Of a stretch of 64,000 nt of DNA, positions 60,208 to 64,000 are shown piece after piece. Under the pieces are notes generated by a model. That model worked only from the letters and a program-made list of their open reading frames with translations, ran no database searches and was not told the origin of the DNA. The stretch is from Bacteroidales bacterium UBA6360 (GTDB taxonomy: Bacteria; Bacteroidota; Bacteroidia; Bacteroidales; UBA932): assembly GCA_002440085.1 (NCBI GenBank), contig DJRM01000046.1, forward strand, positions 7,329-71,328, read 5' to 3'. A program made the translations under genes and the position numbers. Within the stretch, counting starts at the first letter, position 1, and the number at the start of each line of letters is the position of its first letter.

Positions 60208-62088
60208 TTATTTTGTTTTGACATTTTTCAGAACCTGTTCCATTTCCGGATCAAGATTGGCCCGGTAACGCATTGACGGATCCAGTTCAAGGGCGGCCGC
60301 AAATTTGCGGCGAGCTTCTTCCCGCATTCCGAGGCGGGACAAGACCAGAGCCTTGAGATAGCACATTTTGGCGGAATTGTCCGGAAGATCCTTCAGCACA
60401 TCCCACGAGGAATGGTCGTAGCCGGCAGAGGCGAACGCGAGAGCGGAATTGTAGTCCCTGTATGGACGCAGGAGCCCCACCGCAGACGGATAGTCGAGCT
60501 GTTTCAGAGCCTCTACCCCGCTCATGTAGGCTGTGTCTATTTCCGTAGTGTGCACGGTGTCCTTGACCATACCACGGCGATGCAGGTGAAAGTCGAACCG
60601 GACAGTCCTCAACTTGGGATAGAGACTCTCCCTTACATAGTTGTACTCCGGCATTTTCCTCAGGCGCAGTTCACGGGCATCCGGATCTGAAACCGACAGG
60701 ATAGTCTCCCGATAAAAGCGTCTGGAGGGTTCCGAGACAAGGCTGTCCGAATCCATCATGGCTGAGAGCCGTCCCCAATCCTCCGGAAGGCAGGAAGTCC
60801 GCAGCAGCGAGTCTGCCCCGTACTCGAACAGCTCAGCTATGCAGTCACGCACGGCCTCCGACCTTGCCCGCGAAAGAGCCGCATTCGCTTTCCAGCCACC
60901 CTCCGGAGAACATGCCGCCGTGACAACTAATGAGTCAAGTTCCAGTTCATCGCGATCAAACACGTCCCCTATGCATTTGCGAACCCTTGCAAGTTCCTCC
61001 GAATTGCGTCCACGAGAAGTGTCAACATCGGATTTTCCTGCGGCAAAATCTATGAGTGCCAAGGTGTTGTCACGCACGACACGTTCCCGAATCACCATCC
61101 TGTAGTGCGGAGAGTCATCTGCGAGGGACGAGAGTGAGCTTATGTAAAACTCAAGACTGTCGGGAGAAGGAAAATCGCAGATGTATTCGCCGAAGCGCCA
61201 GACGCTGCCTGTCATGTTCACGACCACCTTCTTCAATTTGGGCAAGGAGCGGAAAGACTGGGCATATCGGTAGATGAAATCGCCGTTTGACGCGCGCAGA
61301 ACCGTGTCAAGACGGAGGCCAGCCGAATCTATCGGAGACTTCACGTACTTGCGGAACATCTTGTCGCGGTTTCTTTTCTTCCTGTCGTTGATGTAGTGTT
61401 TCAGCGTCTTGGAATAATGGGCCACAGCGTCTCTCTGCGTCACGCCGAACAGATTCTCCGCATCCGGTGCCGGCACCAATGACGAGTCTCTTTTCATTGC
61501 ATAGGTCTCTGGATAGTACCTCGCGAGGAACAGTTCAAGCTGACGCATCATCACGAGATCAGTCGTGTCCGTTACAATGGAGGCAAGGAACTCGCGATAG
61601 CGCTGATAGCCGCGCAGCTGACGGTCACGATAGCCTGCACCGGTGACATTGACCGGTTCCAAAGGACGGTGTTCCCCGGCAATCTCCATAACGGGAGCGA
61701 ACCTCAGCTGCCAATCCGAATCCAGCAGCGCGGCCGGAACCATTATGTCAAAGCAGATGCTGACATTTCCGAGCCTTTCAGAAACATGGTTGAAACGCGC
61801 CACCACCTTTGATGCCGAGAGGATGTCGGTCGCGACCATCTCGCCAGTTTCGTCATCCCGTATCGCATTCATTATCAATGGCTCTCCCGGTTCCCTTTCT
61901 GCGTCCACGGGAACCTGAGGCTCAGGCTCTTCAGAAAGATCGGCCGGACTGTCAGGAATGCCGATGTCAGCCACCACGCCTTTTTCAAACAGCGTCCGTG
62001 CCTTATGCGCAGGAGAGCAGGATGGATAAAGAGCGGCAGAGGCCAAGAGCACAACTGCGTACAGTCCGCCCAAGCATATCTTCTTCAT
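60208..62088 (-). CDS. DUF3868-type lipoprotein with OmpA-like and TPR parts
   Basis: A 626-residue lipoprotein (ASAALYPSC). Residues about 75-190 match the DUF3868 beta domain (FNHVSERLGNVSICFDIMVP, then LRFAPVME). Residues about 365-440 are OmpA-like (ALIDFAAGKSDVDTSRGRNS, ALSRARSEAVRDCI). The C-terminal 110 residues form TPR-like repeats (LSRLGMREEARRKFAAALEL). With DUF3575 it likely forms the envelope base for the pilus. The start at 62088 gives the signal peptide; the 62118 alternative does not. Confidence 0.83.
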   Translation of the reverse strand: MKKICLGGLYAVVLLASAALYPSCSPAHKARTLFEKGVVADIGIPDSPADLSEEPEPQVPVDAEREPGEPLIMNAIRDDETGEMVATDILSASKVVARFNHVSERLGNVSICFDIMVPAALLDSDWQLRFAPVMEIAGEHRPLEPVNVTGAGYRDRQLRGYQRYREFLASIVTDTTDLVMMRQLELFLARYYPETYAMKRDSSLVPAPDAENLFGVTQRDAVAHYSKTLKHYINDRKKRNRDKMFRKYVKSPIDSAGLRLDTVLRASNGDFIYRYAQSFRSLPKLKKVVVNMTGSVWRFGEYICDFPSPDSLEFYISSLSSLADDSPHYRMVIRERVVRDNTLALIDFAAGKSDVDTSRGRNSEELARVRKCIGDVFDRDELELDSLVVTAACSPEGGWKANAALSRARSEAVRDCIAELFEYGADSLLRTSCLPEDWGRLSAMMDSDSLVSEPSRRFYRETILSVSDPDARELRLRKMPEYNYVRESLYPKLRTVRFDFHLHRRGMVKDTVHTTEIDTAYMSGVEALKQLDYPSAVGLLRPYRDYNSALAFASAGYDHSSWDVLKDLPDNSAKMCYLKALVLSRLGMREEARRKFAAALELDPSMRYRANLDPEMEQVLKNVKTK

Positions 62089-62101
62089 ATTCAGGCATTC
62101 T

Positions 62102-62674
62102 TCAGAACACATACACAAGCGCTATCATGACGTCATCCGGAAGTATGAACGTCTTGCTCCCTTCCCCGACGGTGATTCCGCAGACAGGGCAGGAATAGCT
62201 TCGGTAGGAGCCTCCTCCGCCCCACATCCCGAGACCGAACTCAAGGTTGAAATGGGGAAAGAGCATGTAGGAATATCCGGCGTACATCCCGATCCCGTAG
62301 CGGTTGCCCTCCTCGGAGCCGTCAGAGAACAGCCCTCCGGAGCTGTATTCCTGAAAACGGAGCTTGCTTCCGAACCACCAGCCTGTGTTTATGTGCCACA
62401 GCCAGTAGCGTGCGCCTACAGAATACGACTGCTGACGGTTGTAGAACACGCCGCGTCTTCCGGACTCGAAGCTGAACGGATTGTAGCGGACTCCAGCGCC
62501 GACAGACCAGTTCCTCGCCACTCCACAGGAGAGATCCAGATTGAGCGTGCCGAGATTGGCGTATTCCATGAGATTCGTTGATATGTTGAAGCGCTGTGCC
62601 ATGGCACCTGTCACCGTGACCGTCGTCAGAAATGCCGCTGCCACGGCACAGCGCAGAAATTTGCAGTACCTCAT
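62102..62674 (-). CDS. DUF3575-type outer membrane protein
   Basis: A 190-residue protein with a signal ending GAMAQ followed by a small beta-barrel-like domain (FNISTNLMEYANLGTLNLDL, GARYWLWHINTGWWFGSKLR, MLFPHFNLEFGLG). A Cys pair (SCPVCG) lies near the end. An AAAGGAG sequence just inside the end of the upstream metalloprotease gene serves as ribosome site for the ATG at 62674. It parallels the C-terminal half of the fusion in locus 1. Confidence 0.85.
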   Translation of the reverse strand: MRYCKFLRCAVAAAFLTTVTVTGAMAQRFNISTNLMEYANLGTLNLDLSCGVARNWSVGAGVRYNPFSFESGRRGVFYNRQQSYSVGARYWLWHINTGWWFGSKLRFQEYSSGGLFSDGSEEGNRYGIGMYAGYSYMLFPHFNLEFGLGMWGGGGSYRSYSCPVCGITVGEGSKTFILPDDVMIALVYVF

Positions 62675-62681
62675 GACCGGG

Positions 62682-64000
62682 CTACTCCTTTGCATACCGG
62701 GCGAAAGCCTGCTCTATCACACTCCGCCTGTTCGGGCAGGTCTTTATCAGGGAGGCCTTGAACGCCGCGAGAGACGTCGTGTCACCGTTCAAAGAGGTGA
62801 AGATGCTTCCTCGGGTCACGCCGCGCTCGCCGATATATTTCAGAATCTGAGGTTTGAACCAGTAGTATTCACCTGCGTCGGACAGGCGTCCGCTGTAACG
62901 GTCCTTCTGCATCAGGCTCTGGAGATAATAGGCCCACATCTCGCCGACTTCGCAGTAGCCGGCGCCGTCCTCCTTCCCCGTGCCGTAGGTCGAACCGCTC
63001 GCCACGAAGGACGTGAGGATGTACTCGACATACTTGTTCCAGTAACTGTTGCCGACCTTGGAATAGTGGCTTGCATGGGCAAGCTCGTGGTTCACGACGT
63101 TGTATATGGACTTGTAGTCGTTCTTTCCCGACAGTCCGAGCGTGATGTCCGGCGCGAACAGCTTGACTAAAAGCGCATACGGGCCGAGGAACCCAGAGAT
63201 AAGAGGATGGCTGACCACCGCGCCCTGGTGTATCATCGGAGTGCTGCTCGCCTCAAGATCGGCAAGAAGCCATATCCGCAGGTCTTTCGGAGGCTCGCTG
63301 ATGTTCATGTCCTTCCTGTCGCAGCGTCCTATGTAGTCATATACGGCATTGTTGACGACGCATCTTCGGAACAGCTTGTCGTCCGAGTCCTTAGTGACGG
63401 TCATGCTTATTCCGTCCGGTTCGGCCTTGCCGAGAGTGGAAACTGACGCCGGAACAAGTATCAGATTGAGACCTATGGCAAAGTTCTTCTCGTTCTTGAA
63501 CACGATGCGGTAGCGAATCTTCGAGGAAAACTCCTTGTTCATCGTGTAGTAGCCGTCCCTGTCCGTATAGGCATGCGCGAATTTCACAAATGCGTTGCAG
63601 CTCACCCTGACTCCGGCTATTCCGAACGGCTTGCCGCCATTGGCGTTGTTGTCCACAATGGTCAGCCTTCCGGACGGGGTGACACGGCCGCCCTTTGTGG
63701 CAGTCCCCGTCTCCGCAAGCATGCCAGCATTGCCTGTGAGTTCGTAAGACTTGCGTTCCACAGCGTCCCAGTCGATTCCGTCCCCGGCCTTGGTCGATGA
63801 ATCATGCGCGGCGATGTAGCATTCGTGCAGAATCTGGTACTTCACATCCGGAAAGTCGAAGTCCTTCGGCACCACGGCATACTGCCAGGTAATGTCCTCG
63901 TCCTCGACAGAAGGGTCGTGATACCAGTCGCCCTCCTTCACGATTTCATAATCAACAGGGTGATCCAAAAGTTCGATGCCAAGAGACTTCAGATAATCAA
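62682..64000 (-). CDS. Zinc metalloprotease with carboxypeptidase-regulatory-like domain, N-terminus outside the window
   Basis: At least 439 residues, the frame remaining open to the window end. A beta-sandwich part (GIAGVRVSCNAFVKFAHAYT, then DRDGYYTMNKEF) resembles carboxypeptidase regulatory-like domains. HELAHASHYSK is an HExxH zinc site, and GEMWAYYL about 50 residues later could give the third Glu ligand as in gluzincins. It lies 7 bases before DUF3575 in the same operon as the pilin genes. Possible roles are surface protein digestion or pilin maturation; neither is proven. Confidence 0.78.
   Translation of the reverse strand, partial: DYLKSLGIELLDHPVDYEIVKEGDWYHDPSVEDEDITWQYAVVPKDFDFPDVKYQILHECYIAAHDSSTKAGDGIDWDAVERKSYELTGNAGMLAETGTATKGGRVTPSGRLTIVDNNANGGKPFGIAGVRVSCNAFVKFAHAYTDRDGYYTMNKEFSSKIRYRIVFKNEKNFAIGLNLILVPASVSTLGKAEPDGISMTVTKDSDDKLFRRCVVNNAVYDYIGRCDRKDMNISEPPKDLRIWLLADLEASSTPMIHQGAVVSHPLISGFLGPYALLVKLFAPDITLGLSGKNDYKSIYNVVNHELAHASHYSKVGNSYWNKYVEYILTSFVASGSTYGTGKEDGAGYCEVGEMWAYYLQSLMQKDRYSGRLSDAGEYYWFKPQILKYIGERGVTRGSIFTSLNGDTTSLAAFKASLIKTCPNRRSVIEQAFARYAKE

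Overview
The window looks like the chromosome of a member of the Bacteroidales (phylum Bacteroidota). The evidence is the repeated promoter pattern TTTG-N19-TAnnTTTG, which is the primary sigma factor consensus of this group, the type V (FimA/Mfa-like) fimbrial lipoprotein loci, DUF3575/DUF3868/DUF4906/DUF5119/DUF6377-type proteins, a bifunctional DAHP synthase-chorismate mutase, and an ExbB/ExbD/TonB set with Bacteroidetes layout. The genus cannot be fixed from the sequence alone.

Layout. 1-6.5 kb: the start of a MoxR-type ATPase, truA, an nfeD-stomatin pair, a NUC1-type nuclease lipoprotein and a large surface lipoprotein. 6.6-9.8 kb: the rplM-rpsI-rpsB-tsf operon, with a structured leader before rpsB. 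10-22 kb: pfkA, a Dus enzyme, lpxK, an uncharacterised three-gene membrane operon, an aromatic amino acid operon (aminotransferase, tyrA, DAHP synthase-chorismate mutase), an EamA transporter, coaE and a DUF6377 regulator. 22.6-33.5 kb: fimbrial locus 1, divergent from that regulator. It encodes an OmpA-like/DUF3575 fusion, a DUF5119 protein, three fimbrillins, an anchor-like subunit with a possible lectin module and a 1087-residue tip-like protein. 33.6-58.3 kb: mostly housekeeping genes on the minus strand, including a LolC/E-like permease, tonB, udk, asnS, alkaline phosphatase, exbB/exbD, asparaginase, tatD, dprA, queA, an S41 protease, an acyl-CoA ligase, rpmF and typA, plus tRNA-Arg(CCU) and tRNA-Leu(CAG). 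58.4-64 kb: fimbrial locus 2 on the minus strand, with a zinc metalloprotease (cut by the window edge), DUF3575, DUF3868, a FimA-like subunit and a FimB/Mfa2-like subunit.

How parts work together. Each fimbrial locus pairs envelope assembly proteins (DUF3575 barrel and OmpA-like/DUF3868 lipoprotein) with lipoprotein pilins. All seven putative pilin-type lipoproteins carry a T-[K/R]-[A/S/T] motif 41-68 residues from the start, a plausible maturation site. Locus 1 probably answers to the divergent DUF6377 regulator through a promoter region with three ATGTTTC repeats and a C9 tract.

The non-coding DNA holds the least explained material. A ~135-bp element occurs twice, each time just upstream of a minus-strand gene, with a hairpin that shows compensatory changes. 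A second ~100-bp element occurs three times, each time at a gene 3' end. There is also a hairpin array between rplM and pfkA and a structured rpsI-rpsB spacer. No CRISPR array, insertion sequence, prophage or rRNA was seen.
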